Shown here piece by piece: positions 48,531 to 64,000 of a stretch of 64,000 bases of DNA. The notes under the pieces were generated by a model. It was not told the origin of the DNA, ran no database searches, and worked only from the letters and a program-made list of their open reading frames with translations. Made by a program: the position numbers and the translations under genes. The stretch is from Glandiceps talaboti. Lineage: Eukaryota; Hemichordata; Enteropneusta; Spengelidae. How positions within the stretch are numbered: the first letter of the stretch is position 1; each line of letters begins with the position of its first letter. The stretch is from positions 22,556,173 to 22,620,172 of the forward strand of contig NC_135562.1 in the NCBI RefSeq assembly GCF_964340395.1, written 5' to 3'.

Positions 48531-51500
48531 ACACCGTGTAATATATGCTGACACTGGATATGATTACACCGTGTAATATAGGCTGACACTGGATATGATT
48601 ACACCGTGTAATATATGCCGACACTGGATATGATTACACCGTGTAATATATGCCAACGCTGGATATGATTAGAACCTGTAATATAGACTGGCACTGGATA
48701 TGATTAGACCGTGTAATATAGGCTGGCACTGGATATGATTAGACCGTGTAATATATGCTGGCACTGGATATGAGTAGACCGTGTAATATATGCCGAAACT
48801 GGATATGATTACACTGTGTAATATATGCCAGCATTAGATATGATTAGACCGTGTAATATATGCCGACACTGGATATGAGTAGACCGTGTAATATATGCCA
48901 GCATTAGATATGATTAGACCGTGTAATATAGGCTGGCACTGGTTATGATTAGACTGTTTAATATAGGCTGGCACTGGATATGAGTAGACCGTATAATATA
49001 GGCTGGAGCTAGGTATGATTAGACTGTGTAAAATAGGCTGGCACTGGATATGATTAGACCGTGTAATATACACTGAAAATGGATATGATTAGACCGTGTA
49101 ATATACACTGAAAATGGATATGATTAGAATGTGTAATATATGTTGGCACTGGATATGATTAGCCCATGTAATATAGGCTAGCACTTGATATAATTAGTTG
49201 ATATACTATACGCTGGCACTGGATATGATTAGACCGTGTAATATATGCCGACACTGGATATGATTACACCGTGTAATATATGTGGGCACTGGATATGATT
49301 AGACCGTGTAATATAGGCTGGCACTGGATATGATTAGACCGTGTAATATAGGCTGGCACTGGATATGATTAGACCTTGTAATATATGCCGACACTGGATA
49401 TGAGTAGACCATATAATATATGCCGACACTGGATATGAGTAGACCGTGTATGCCGACACTGGATATGATTACACCGTGTAATATATGCCAGCATTAGATA
49501 TGATTAGACCTTGTAATATATGCCGACACTGGATATGATTAGACCGTGTATGCCAGCACTGGATATGATTACACCGTGTAATATATGCTGGCACTGGATA
49601 TGAGTAGACCTTGTAATATATGCCGACACTGGATATGATTAGACCGTGTATGCCAGCACTGGATATGATTACACCGTGTAATATATGCTGGCACTGGATA
49701 TGAGTAGACCTTGTAATATATGCCGACACTGGATATGAGTAGACCGTGTAATATAGGCTGGCACTGGATATGATTACACCGTGTAATATAGGCTGACACT
49801 GGATATGATTACACCGTGTAATATAGGCTGACACTGGATATGATTACACCGTGTAATATAGGCTGACACTGGATATGATTACACCGTGTAATATAGGCTG
49901 ACACTGGATATGATTACACCGTGTAATATAGGCTGACACTGGATATGAGTAGACCGTGTAATATACCCTAGCACTGGATATGATTAGACCGTGTAATATA
50001 GGCTGGCACTGGATATGATTAGACTGTGTAATATAGGCTGGCACTGGATATGAGTAGACCGTGTAATATACCATGGTACTGGATATGTTTAGATCATGTA
50101 ATATAGGCTGGCACTGGATATGATTAGACCGTGTAATATAGGCTGGCAATGGATATGATTAGATCATGTAGTATAGGCTGGCACTGGATATGATTAGACC
50201 GTGTAATATATGCCGACACTGGATATGACTAGACCGTGTAATATATGTGGGCACTGGATATGATTAGATCATGTAGTATAGGCTGGCACTGGATATGATT
50301 AGACCGTGTAATATAGGTTGGCACTGGATATGATTAGACCGTGTAATATAGGTTGGCACTGGATATGATTAGACCGTGTAATATAGGCTGGCACTGGATA
50401 TGACTAGACCGTGTAATATAGGTTGGCACTGGATATGATTAGATCATGTAGTATAGGCTGGCACTGGATATGATTAGACCGTTTAATATAGGCTGGCACT
50501 GGATATGATTAGACCATGTAATATATGCTGGTACTGGATATGATTAGACCATGTAATATATGCTGGCACTGGATATGATTAGACCATGTAATATATGCTA
50601 GCACTGGATATGATTACACCGTGTAATATATGCCGACACTGGATATGATTACACCGTGTAATATAGGCTGGCACTGGATATGATTAGACCGTGTAATATA
50701 GACTGACACTGGATATGAGTAGACTGTGTAATATATACCAACACTGGATATGATTAGACCGTGTAATATAGACTGACACTGGATATGAGTAGACTGTGTA
50801 ATATATGCCAACACTGGATATGATTAGACCGTGTAATATAGGCTGACACTGGATATGAGTAGACTGTGTAATATATGCCAACACTGGATATGATTAGACC
50901 GTGTAATATATGCTGACACTGGATATGACTAGACCATGTAATATAGACTGGCACTGGATAGGATTAGACCGTGTAATATATGCTGGCACTGGATATGATT
51001 AGACCGTGTAATATATGCCGACACTGGATATGAGTAGACTGTGTAATATAGGCTGACATTGGATATGATTATACCGTGTAATATATGCCGACACTGGATA
51101 TGATTAGACCATGTAATATATGCCAGCATTAGATATGATTAGACCGTGTAATATAGGCTGGAACTGGATATGATTAGACCGTATAATATAGGCTGGCACT
51201 GGATATGATTAGACCGTGTAATATATGCCGACACTGGATATGAGTAGACCGTGTAATATATGCCAGAATTAGATATGATTAGACCATGTAATATATGCCG
51301 ACACTGGATATGAGTAGACTGTGTAATATATGCTGGCACTGGATATGAGTAGACTGTGTAATATAGGCTGGCACTGGATATGAGTAGACTGTGTAATATA
51401 GGCTGGCACTGGATATGAGTAGACCGTGTAATATAGGCTGGCACTGGATATGAGTAGACCGTGTAATATAGGCTGGCACTGGATATGAGTAGACCGTGTA

Positions 51501-53399
51501 ATATAGACTGGCACTGGATATGATTAGACTGTGTAATATAGACTGGCACTGGATATGACTAGACCGTGTAATATAGGCTGGCACTGGATATGAGTAGACC
51601 GTGTAATATAGGCTGGCACTGGATATGAGTAGACTGTGTAATATAGGCTGGCACTGGATATGAGTAGACCGTATAATATATGCGGACACTGGATATGATT
51701 ACACCGTGTAATATAGGCTGGCACTGGATATGATTAGACCGTGTAATATACGCTTGCACTGGATATCGTTAGACCATGTAATATACCCTAGCACTGGATA
51801 TGTTTAGACCGTGTAATATAGGTTGGCACTGGATAGGATTAGACCGTGTAATATATGCTGGCACTGGATATGATTAGACCGTGTAATATATGCCGACACT
51901 GGATATGAGTAGACTGTGTAATATAGGCTGACATTGGATATGATTATACCGTGTAATATATGCCGACACTGGATATGATTAGACCATGTAATATATGCCA
52001 GCATTAGATATGATTAGACCGTGTAATATAGGCTGGAACTGGATATGATTAGACCGTGTAATATAGGCTGGCACTGGATATGATTAGACCGTGTAATATA
52101 TGCCGACACTGGATATGAGTAGACCGTGTAATATATGCCAGAATTAGATATGATTAGACCATGTAATATATGCCGACACTGGATATGAGTAGACTGTGTA
52201 ATATATGCTGGCACTGGATATGAGTAGACTGTGTAATATAGGCTGGCACTGGATATGAGTAGACTGTGTAATATAGGCTGGCACTGGATATGAGTAGACC
52301 GTGTAATATAGGCTGGCACTGGATATGAGTAGACCGTGTAATATAGGCTGGCACTGGATATGAGTAGACCGTGTAATATAGACTGGCACTGGATATGATT
52401 AGACTGTGTAATATAGACTGGCACTGGATATGATTAGACCGTGTAATATAGGCTGGCACTGGATATGAGTAGACCGTGTAATATAGGCTGGCACTGGATA
52501 TGAGTAGACTGTGTAATATAGGCTGGCACTGGATATGAGTAGACCGTATAATATATGCGGACACTGGATATGATTACACCGTGTAATATAGGCTGGCACT
52601 GGATATGATTAGACCGTGTAATATACGCTTGCACTGGATATCGTTAGACCATGTAATATACCCTAGCACTGGATATGTTTAGACCGTGTAATATAGGTTG
52701 GCACTGGATATGATTAGACCGTGTAATATAGGCTGACACTGGATATGATTAAACCGTGTAATATATGCTGGCACGGATATGTTTAGACCGTGTAATATAG
52801 GCCAGCACTGGATATGATTAGACCGTGTAATATAGGCTGGAACTGGATATGATTAAACCGTGTAATATAGGCTGGCACTGGATATGTTTAGACCGTGTAA
52901 TATAGGCTGGCACTGGATATGATTAGACCATGTAATATACCCTAGCACTGGATATGATTAGACCATGTAGTATACGCTGGTACTGGATATGACTAGACTG
53001 TGTAATATAGGCTGGCACTGGATATGACTAGATCATGTAATATACCCTAGCACTGGATATGTTTAGATTGTGTAATATAGGCTGGTAGTGGATATGATTA
53101 GACCGTGTAATATAGGCTTGCACTGGATATGATTAGACCGTGTAATATACCATGGTACTGGATATGACTAGACCATGTAGTATACGCTGGTACTGGATAT
53201 GACTAGACTGTGTAATATAGGCTGGCACTGGATATGACTAGATCATGTAATATACCCTAGCAATGGATATGTTTAGATTGTGTAATATAGGCTGGTAGTG
53301 GATATGATTAGACCGTGTAATATAGGCTTGCACTGGATATGATTAGACCGTGTAATATACCATGGTACTGGATATGACTAGACCGTACAATATACGCTT

Positions 53400-56300
53400 C
53401 CACTGGATGTCGTTAGACCATGTAATATATATGGACACTGGATATGATTAAATAGTGTAATATAGACTGGCACTGGATATGATTACACCGTGTAATATAT
53501 GCCGACACTGGATATGAGTAGACCGTGTAATATATGCCGACACTAGATATGAGTAGACCGTGTAATATATGCTGGCACTGGATATGATTAGACCTTGTAA
53601 TATATGCCGACACTGGATATGATTAGACTGTGTAATATAGGCTGGCACTGGATATGATTAGACCGTGTAATATAGACTGGCACTGGATATGAGTAGACTG
53701 TGTAATATATGCCGACACTGGATATGATTACACCGTGTAATATATGTGGGCACTGGATATGAGTAGACCTTGTAATATATGCCGACACTGGATATGAGTA
53801 GACCTTGTAATATATGCCGACACTGGATATGAGTAGACCGTGTAATATATGCCGACACTGGATATGATTAGACCGTGTAATATATGCTGGCACTGAATAT
53901 GAGTAGACCTTGTAATATAGGCTGGCACTGGATATGATTAGACCGTGTAATATATGCCGACACTGGATATGATTACACCGTGTAATATATGCTGGCACTG
54001 GATATGAGTAGACCTTGTAATATATGCCGACACTGGATATGAGTAGACCGTGTAATATATGCCGACACTGGATATGATTAGACCTTGTAATATATGCTGG
54101 CACTGGATATGATTAGACCGTGTAATATATGCCGACACTGGATATGATTAGACCTTGTAATATATGCCGACACTGGATATGAGTAGACCGTGTAATATAT
54201 GCCGACACTGGATATGAGTAGACCTTGTAATATATGCCGACACTGGATATGATTACACCGTGTAATATATGCTGGCACTGGATATGAGTAGACCGTGTAA
54301 TATATGCCGACACTGGATATGATTAGACCGTGTAATATAGGCTGGCACTGGATATGATTAGACCGTGTAATATATGCTGGCACTGGATATGATTAGACCG
54401 TGTAATATAGGCTGGCACTGGATATGATTAGACCTTGTAATATATGCCGACACTGGATATGATTAGACCGTGTAATATATGCCGACACTGGATATGATTA
54501 GACCGTGTAATATATGCCGACACTGGATATGATTAGACCATGTAATATAGGCTGGCACTTGATATGATTAGACCGTGTAATATAGGCTGGCACTGGATAT
54601 GATTAGACCGTGTAATATATGCCGACACTGGATATGATTAGACCGTGTAATATAGGCTGACATTGGATATGATTAGACAGTGTAATATAGACTGACACTG
54701 GATATGATTAGACCGTGTAATATATGCCGACACTAGATATGATTAGACCGTGTAATATATGCCGACACTGGATATGATTAGACCGTGTAATATAGGCTGG
54801 CACTGGATATGATTAGACCGTGTAATATATGCCGACATTAGATATGATTAGACCGTGTAATATATGTGGGCACTGGATATGATTAGATCATGTAATATAT
54901 GCCGACACTAGATATGATTAGACTGTGTAATATATGCCGACACTGGATATGATTAGACCATGTAATATAGACTGACACTGGATATGATTAGACCTTGTAA
55001 TATATGCCGACACTAGATATGATTAGACCGTGTAATATATGCCGACACTGGATATGATTAGACCGTGTAATATAGGCTGGCACTGGATATGATTAGACCG
55101 TGTAATATATGCCGACACTAGATATGATTAGACCGTGTAATATACCATGGTACTGGATATGACTAGACCGTACAATATACGCTTCCACTGGATGTCGTTA
55201 GACCATGTAATATATATGGACACTGGATATGATTAAATAGTGTAATATAGACTGGCACTGGATATGATTACACCGTGTAATATATGCCGACACTGGATAT
55301 GAGTAGACCGTGTAATATATGCCGACACTAGATATGAGTAGACCGTGTAATATATGCTGGCACTGGATATGATTAGACCTTGTAATATATGCCGACACTG
55401 GATATGATTAGACTGTGTAATATAGGCTGGCACTGGATATGATTAGACCGTGTAATATAGACTGGCACTGGATATGAGTAGACTGTGTAATATATGCCGA
55501 CACTGGATATGATTACACCGTGTAATATATGTGGGCACTGGATATGAGTAGACCTTGTAATATATGCCGACACTGGATATGAGTAGACCTTGTAATATAT
55601 GCCGACACTGGATATGAGTAGACCGTGTAATATATGCCGACACTGGATATGATTAGACCGTGTAATATATGCTGGCACTGAATATGAGTAGACCTTGTAA
55701 TATAGGCTGGCACTGGATATGATTAGACCGTGTAATATATGCCGACACTGGATATGATTACACCGTGTAATATATGCTGGCACTGGATATGAGTAGACCT
55801 TGTAATATATGCCGACACTGGATATGAGTAGACCGTGTAATATATGCCGACACTGGATATGATTAGACCTTGTAATATATGCTGGCACTGGATATGATTA
55901 GACCGTGTAATATATGCCGACACTGGATATGATTAGACCTTGTAATATATGCCGACACTGGATATGAGTAGACCGTGTAATATATGCCGACACTGGATAT
56001 GAGTAGACCTTGTAATATATGCCGACACTGGATATGATTACACCGTGTAATATATGCTGGCACTGGATATGAGTAGACCGTGTAATATATGCCGACACTG
56101 GATATGATTAGACCGTGTAATATAGGCTGGCACTGGATATGATTAGACCGTGTAATATATGCTGGCACTGGATATGATTAGACCGTGTAATATAGGCTGG
56201 CACTGGATATGATTAGACCTTGTAATATATGCCGACACTGGATATGATTAGACCGTGTAATATATGCCGACACTGGATATGATTAGACCGTGTAATATAT

Positions 56301-56985
56301 GCCGACACTGGATATGATTAGACCATGTAATATAGGCTGGCACTTGATATGATTAGACCGTGTAATATAGGCTGGCACTGGATATGATTAGACCGTGTAA
56401 TATATGCCGACACTGGATATGATTAGACCGTGTAATATAGGCTGACATTGGATATGATTAGACAGTGTAATATAGACTGACACTGGATATGATTAGACCG
56501 TGTAATATATGCCGACACTAGATATGATTAGACCGTGTAATATATGCCGACACTGGATATGATTAGACCGTGTAATATAGGCTGGCACTGGATATGATTA
56601 GACCGTGTAATATATACCGACATTAGATATGATTAGACCGTGTAATATATGTGGGCACTGGATATGATTAGATCATGTAATATATGCCGACACTAGATAT
56701 GATTAGACTGTGTAATATATGCCGACACTGGATATGATTAGACCATGTAATATAGACTGACACTGGATATGATTAGACCTTGTAATATATGCCGACACTA
56801 GATATGATTAGACCGTGTAATATATGCCGACACTGGATATGATTAGACCGTGTAATATAGGCTGGCACTGGATATGATTAGACCGTGTAATATATGCCGA
56901 CACTAGATATGATTAGACCGTGTAATATATGCTGGCACTGGATATGATTAGACCATGTAATATACCCTAGCACTGGATATGATTA
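53400..56985. repeat. 1785-bp higher-order repeat of the 35-bp satellite, two copies
   Basis: Rare variants such as TATATATGGACACTGG following CGTTAGACCATG occur near 53413 and 55198, 1785 bp apart (51 units). Flanking variant order is the same in both copies. Confidence 0.88.
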
Positions 56986-57079
56986 GACCGTGTAATATAG
57001 GCTGGCACTGGATATGATTAGACCGTGTAATATATGCCGACACTAGATATGATTAGACCGTGTAATATATGTGGGCACT

Positions 57080-60000
57080 GGATATGATTAGATCATGTAA
57101 TATACCCTGGCACTGGATATGAGTAAACCGTGTAATATATGCCGACACTGGATATGATTAGACCGTGTAATATAGGCTGGCACTGGATATGATTAGACCT
57201 TGTAATATATGCCGACACTGGGTATGAGTAGACCGTATAATATATGCCGACACTGGATATGATTAGACCGTGTATGCCAGCACTGGATATGATTACACCG
57301 TGTAATATATGCCGACACTGGATATGAGTAGACCGTGTAATATATGCCAGCATTGGATATGATTACACCGTGTAATATAGGCTGGAACTGGATATGATTA
57401 GATCATGTAATATAGGCTGGCACTGGATATGATTAGACCGTGTAATATATGCCGACACTGGATATGATTAGACCATGTAATATATGCTGGCACTGGATAT
57501 GAGTAGACCTTGTAATATATGCTGGCACTGGATATGAGTAGACTGTGTAATATAGGCTGGCACTGGATATGAGTAGACCGTGTAATATAGGCTGGCACTG
57601 GATATGAGTAGACCGTGTAATATAGGCTGGCACTGGATATGAGTAGACCGTGTAATATAGACTGGCACTGGATATGATTAGACTGTGTAATATAGACTGG
57701 CACTGGATATGATTAGACCGTGTAATATAGGCTGGCACTGGATATGACTAGACCGTGTAATATATGTGGGCACTGGATATGATTAGATCATGTAGTATAG
57801 GCTGGCACTGGATATGATTAGACCGTGTAATATAGGTTGGCACTGGATATGATTAGACCGTGTAATATAGGTTGGCACTGGATATGATTAGACCGTGTAA
57901 TATAGGCTGGCACTGGATATGACTAGACCGTGTAATATAGGTTGGCACTGGATATGATTAGATCATGTAGTATAGGCTGGCACTGGATATGATTAGACCG
58001 TTTAATATAGGCTGGCACTGGATATGATTAGACCATGTAATATATGCTGGTACTGGATATGATTAGACCATGTAATATATGCTGGCACTGGATATGATTA
58101 GACCATGTAATATATGCTAGCACTGGATATGATTACACCGTGTAATATATGCCGACACTGGATATGATTACACCGTGTAATATAGGCTGGCACTGGATAT
58201 GATTAGACCGTGTAATATAGACTGACACTGGATATGAGTAGACTGTGTAATATATACCAACACTGGATATGATTAGACCGTGTAATATAGACTGACACTG
58301 GATATGAGTAGACTGTGTAATATATGCCAACACTGGATATGATTAGACCGTGTAATATAGGCTGACACTGGATATGAGTAGACTGTGTAATATATGCCAA
58401 CACTGGATATGATTAGACCGTGTAATATATGCTGACACTGGATATGACTAGACCATGTAATATAGACTGGCACTGGATAGGATTAGACCGTGTAATATAT
58501 GCTGGCACTGGATATGATTAGACCGTGTAATATATGCCGACACTGGATATGAGTAGACTGTGTAATATAGGCTGACATTGGATATGATTATACCGTGTAA
58601 TATATGCCGACACTGGATATGATTAGACCATGTAATATATGCCAGCATTAGATATGATTAGACCGTGTAATATAGGCTGGAACTGGATATGATTAGACCG
58701 TATAATATAGGCTGGCACTGGATATGATTAGACCGTGTAATATATGCCGACACTGGATATGAGTAGACCGTGTAATATATGCCAGAATTAGATATGATTA
58801 GACCATGTAATATATGCCGACACTGGATATGAGTAGACTGTGTAATATATGCTGGCACTGGATATGATTAGACCGTGTAATATAGGCTGGCACTGGATAT
58901 GATTAGACCGTGTAATATATGCCGACACTGGATATGATTACACCGTGTAATATATGCTGGCACTGGATATGAGTAGACCTTGTAATATATGCCGACACTG
59001 GATATGAGTAGACCGTGTAATATATGCCGACACTGGATATGATTAGACCTTGTAATATATATTCTGGCACTGGATATGATTAGACCGTGTAATATATGCC
59101 GACACTGGATATGATTAGACCTTGTAATATATGCCGACACTGGATATGAGTAGACCGTGTAATATATGCCGACACTGGATATGAGTAGACCTTGTAATAT
59201 ATGCCGACACTGGATATGATTACACCGTGTAATATATGCTGGCACTGGATATGAGTAGACCGTGTAATATATGCCGACACTGGATATGATTAGACCGTGT
59301 AATATAGGCTGGCACTGGATATGATTAGACCGTGTAATATATGCTGGCACTGGATATGATTAGACCATGTAATATAGGCTGGCACTGGATATGATTAGAC
59401 CTTGTAATATATGCCGACACTGGATATGATTAGACCGTGTAATATATGCCGACACTGGATATGATTAGACCGTGTAATATATGCCGACACTGGATATGAT
59501 TAGACCATGTAATATAGGCTGGCACTTGATATGATTAGACCGTGTAATATAGGCTGGCACTGGATATGATTAGACCGTGTAATATATGCCGACACTGGAT
59601 ATGATTAGACCGTGTAATATAGGCTGACATTGGATATGATTAGACAGTGTAATATAGACTGACACTGGATATGATTAGACCGTGTAATATATGCCGACAC
59701 TAGATATGATTAGACCGTGTAATATATGCCGACACTGGATATGATTAGACCGTGTAATATAGGCTGGCACTGGATATGATTAGACCGTGTAATATATGCC
59801 GACATTAGATATGATTAGACCGTGTAATATATGTGGGCACTGGATATGATTAGATCATGTAATATATGCCGACACTAGATATGATTAGACCGTGTAATAT
59901 ATGCCGACACTGGATATGATTAGACCATGTAATATAGACTGACACTGGATATGATTAGACCTTGTAATATATGCCGACACTAGATATGATTAGACCGTGT

Positions 60001-62000
60001 AATATATGCCGACACTGGATATGATTAGACCGTGTAATATAGGCTGGCACTGGATATGATTAGACCGTGTAATATATGCCGACACTAGATATGATTAGAC
60101 CGTGTAATATATGCTGGCACTGGATATGATTAGACCATGTAATATACCCTAGCACTGGATATGATTAGACCGTGTAATATAGGCTGGCACTGGATATGAT
60201 TAGACCGTGTAATATATGCCGACACTAGATATGATTAGACCGTGTAATATATGTGGGCACTGGATATGATTAGATCATGTAATATACCCTGCAACTGGAT
60301 ATGAGTAAACCGTGTAATATATGCCGACACTGGATATGATTAGACCGTGTAATATAGGCTGGCACTGGATATGATTAGACCTTGTAATATATGCCGACAC
60401 TGGGTATGAGTAGACCGTATAATATATGCCGACACTGGATATGATTAGACCGTGTATGCCAGCACTGGATATGATTACACCGTGTAATATATGCCGACAC
60501 TGGATATGAGTAGACCGTGTAATATATGCCAGCATTGGATATGATTACACCGTGTAATATAGGCTGGAACTGGATATGATTAGATCATGTAATATAGGCT
60601 GGCACTGGATATGATTAGACCGTGTAATATATGCCGACACTGGATATGATTAGACCATGTAATATATGCTGGCACTGGATATGAGTAGACCTTGTAATAT
60701 ATGCTGGCACTGGATATGAGTAGACTGTGTAATATAGGCTGGCACTGGATATGAGTAGACCGTGTAATATAGGCTGGCACTGGATATGAGTAGACCGTGT
60801 AATATAGGCTGGCACTGGATATGAGTAGACCGTGTAATATAGACTGGCACTGGATATGATTAGACTGTGTAATATAGACTGGCACTGGATATGATTAGAC
60901 CGTGTAATATAGGCTGGCACTGGATATGACTAGACCGTGTAATATATGTGGGCACTGGATATGATTAGATCATGTAGTATAGGCTGGCACTGGATATGAT
61001 TAGACCGTGTAATATAGGTTGGCACTGGATATGATTAGACCGTGTAATAAAGGTTGGCACTGGATATGATTAGACCGTGTAATATAGGCTGGCACTGGAT
61101 ATGACTAGACCGTGTAATATAGGTTGGCACTGGATATGATTAGATCATGTAGTATAGGCTGGCACTGGATATGATTAGACCGTTTAATATAGGCTGGCAC
61201 TGGATATGATTAGACCATGTAATATATGCTGGTACTGGATATGATTAGACCATGTAATATATGCTGGCACTGGATATGATTAGACCATGTAATATATGCT
61301 AGCACTGGATATGATTACACCGTGTAATATATGCCGACACTGGATATGATTACACCGTGTAATATAGGCTGGCACTGGATATGATTAGACCGTGTAATAT
61401 AGACTGACACTGGATATGAGTAGACTGTGTAATATATACCAACACTGGATATGATTAGACCGTGTAATATAGACTGACACTGGATATGAGTAGACTGTGT
61501 AATATATGCCAACACTGGATATGATTAGACCGTGTAATATAGGCTGACACTGGATATGAGTAGACTGTGTAATATATGCCAACACTGGATATGATTAGAC
61601 CGTGTAATATATGCTGACACTGGATATGACTAGACCATGTAATATAGACTGGCACTGGATAGGATTAGACCGTGTAATATATGCTGGCACTGGATATGAT
61701 TAGACCGTGTAATATATGCCGACACTGGATATGAGTAGACTGTGTAATATAGGCTGACATTGGATATGATTATACCGTGTAATATATGCCGACACTGGAT
61801 ATGATTAGACCATGTAATATATGCCAGCATTAGATATGATTAGACCGTGTAATATAGGCTGGAACTGGATATGATTAGACCGTATAATATAGGCTGGCAC
61901 TGGATATGATTAGACCGTGTAATATATGCCGACACTGGATATGAGTAGACCGTGTAATATATGCCAGAATTAGATATGATTAGACCATGTAATATATGCC
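57080..62000. repeat. 3182-bp higher-order duplication of the 35-bp satellite
   Basis: Blocks starting near 57093 recur at 60275, and those at 58133 and 58658 recur at 61315 and 61840, all 3182 bp apart. The non-multiple of 35 is carried over from irregular units. Confidence 0.85.
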
Positions 62001-64000
62001 GACACTGGATATGAGTAGACTGTGTAATATATGCTGGCACTGGATATGAGTAGACTGTGTAATATAGGCTGGCACTGGATATGAGTAGACTGTGTAATAT
62101 AGGCTGGCACTGGATATGAGTAGACCGTGTAATATAGGCTGGCACTGGATATGAGTAGACCGTGTAATATAGGCTGGCACTGGATATGAGTAGACCGTGT
62201 AATATAGACTGGCACTGGATATGATTAGACTGTGTAATATAGACTGGCACTGGATATGACTAGACCGTGTAATATAGGCTGGCACTGGATATGAGTAGAC
62301 AGTGTAATATAGGCTGGCACTGGATATGAGTAGACTGTGTAATATAGGCTGGCACTGGATATGAGTAGACCGTATAATATATGCGGACACTGGATATGAT
62401 TACACCGTGTAATATAGGCTGGCACTGGATATGATTAGACCGTGTAATATACGCTTGCACTGGATATCGTTAGACCATGTAATATACCCTAGCACTGGAT
62501 ATGTTTAGACCGTGTAATATAGGTTGGCACTGGATAGGATTAGACCGTGTAATATATGCTGGCACTGGATATGATTAGACCGTGTAATATATGCCGACAC
62601 TGGATATGAGTAGACTGTGTAATATAGGCTGACATTGGATATGATTATACCGTGTAATATATGCCGACACTGGATATGATTAGACCATGTAATATATGCC
62701 AGCATTAGATATGATTAGACCGTGTAATATAGGCTGGAACTGGATATGATTAGACCGTGTAATATAGGCTGGCACTGGATATGATTAGACCGTGTAATAT
62801 ATGCCGACACTGGATATGAGTAGACCGTGTAATATATGCCAGAATTAGATATGATTAGACCATGTAATATATGCCGACACTGGATATGAGTAGACTGTGT
62901 AATATATGCTGGCACTGGATATGAGTAGACTGTGTAATATAGGCTGGCACTGGATATGAGTAGACTGTGTAATATAGGCTGGCACTGGATATGAGTAGAC
63001 CGTGTAATATAGGCTGGCACTGGATATGAGTAGACCGTGTAATATAGGCTGGCACTGGATATGAGTAGACCGTGTAATATAGACTGGCACTGGATATGAT
63101 TAGACTGTGTAATATAGACTGGCACTGGATATGATTAGACCGTGTAATATAGGCTGGCACTGGATATGAGTAGACCGTGTAATATAGGCTGGCACTGGAT
63201 ATGAGTAGACTGTGTAATATAGGCTGGCACTGGATATGAGTAGACCGTATAATATATGCGGACACTGGATATGATTACACCGTGTAATATAGGCTGGCAC
63301 TGGATATGATTAGACCGTGTAATATACGCTTGCACTGGATATCGTTAGACCATGTAATATACCCTAGCACTGGATATGTTTAGACCGTGTAATATAGGTT
63401 GGCACTGGATATGATTAGACCGTGTAATATAGGCTGACACTGGATATGATTAAACCGTGTAATATATGCTGGCACGGATATGTTTAGACCGTGTAATATA
63501 GGCCAGCACTGGATATGATTAGACCGTGTAATATAGGCTGGAACTGGATATGATTAAACCGTGTAATATAGGCTGGCACTGGATATGTTTAGACCGTGTA
63601 ATATAGGCTGGCACTGGATATGATTAGACCATGTAATATACCCTAGCACTGGATATGATTAGACCATGTAGTATACGCTGGTACTGGATATGACTAGACT
63701 GTGTAATATAGGCTGGCACTGGATATGACTAGATCATGTAATATACCCTAGCACTGGATATGTTTAGATTGTGTAATATAGGCTGGTAGTGGATATGATT
63801 AGACCGTGTAATATAGGCTTGCACTGGATATAATTAGACCGTGTAATATACCATGGTACTGGATATGACTAGACCATGTAGTATACGCTGGTACTGGATA
63901 TGACTAGACTGTGTAATATAGGCTGGCACTGGATATGACTAGATCATGTAATATACCCTAGCAATGGATATGTTTAGATTGTGTAATATAGGCTGGTAGT

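Larger units (their letters stand above)
38661..64000. repeat. 35-bp satellite, over 700 copies, continuing beyond the window
   Basis: The unit contains GTGTAATATATGCCGACACT and GGATATGATTAGACC. Two main forms of the variable segment exist, TATGCCGACAC and TAGGCTGGCAC, with less common TACCCTAGCAC, TAGACTGGCAC, TATGTGGGCAC and TAGGTTGGCAC. A second variable site is ATGATT, ATGAGT, ATGACT or ATGTTT. Rare 25-bp units (GTGTATGCCAGCACTGG junctions, e.g. near 42553, 44087, 46003, 47917) and a 33-bp unit (GGCACGGATATG near 41624, 52772, 63473) act as markers of block duplication. Since 35 is not a multiple of three, open frames of 66-181 residues on the minus strand arise as 35-residue repeats; they are not genes. 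Confidence 0.98.

Noticed and set aside
38765-63335. Dozens of minus-strand open frames of 66-181 residues with repeated AYITRSNHIQC-like motifs
   Set aside because: They are the 35-bp satellite read through its three frames in turn; lengths follow unit variants that create or remove stops. No splice, promoter or codon evidence.
38661-64000. CRISPR-like array of short repeats
   Set aside because: Units are head-to-tail without unique spacers, and all other signs are eukaryotic.

Overview
The window reads as nuclear DNA of a metazoan, most likely a marine invertebrate. Coding sequence is sparse and split by GT-AG introns, one gene has a TATA box and initiator, and poly(A) signals can be seen. 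The rest is made of metazoan-type repeats: 5'-truncated non-LTR retrotransposons, a Penelope-like hammerhead ribozyme, DNA elements with terminal inverted repeats, fold-back elements, many long microsatellites and two very large satellites. The phylum cannot be fixed from sequence alone.

Layout. 1-1.4 kb: a first coding exon (minus strand) of a single-pass membrane protein, with a perfect CRE upstream. 1.9-4.0 kb: a DNA element with poly-G inverted termini and a 5-bp target duplication, into which a LINE fragment has inserted. 4.2-5.9 kb: a fold-back element whose core is a 41-bp minisatellite. 7.7-22.9 kb: two head-to-head genes for small type I membrane proteins that are clearly paralogues. 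They share a signal-peptide exon, a phase-1 intron and a D-D-x-G-W-S-x-N plus transmembrane block. Their introns and the spacer between them hold microsatellites, minisatellites, a second LINE fragment and a second poly-G element that carries a Penelope-like insertion with a hammerhead ribozyme. 23.8-31.1 kb: about 150 copies of a 49-bp satellite. 31.2-32.3 kb: a degenerate 21-bp repeat field interrupted by a probable solo LTR. 33.0-34.3 kb: an intronless type II membrane glycosyltransferase with a DXD motif (GT32 / Gly_transf_sug type), the only long conserved coding region. 34.9-35.9 kb: nested palindromic MITE-like elements. 36.2-37.9 kb: a third poly-G element. 38.66 kb to the right edge: a 35-bp satellite of at least 25 kb (over 700 units) with several levels of higher-order duplication, running out of the window.

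How the genes relate: the two small membrane-protein genes form one local family by duplication. The glycosyltransferase is presumably a Golgi enzyme and shows no evident functional link to them. The many 60-180 aa open frames in the satellites come from low stop density in repeated units and are not reported as genes.
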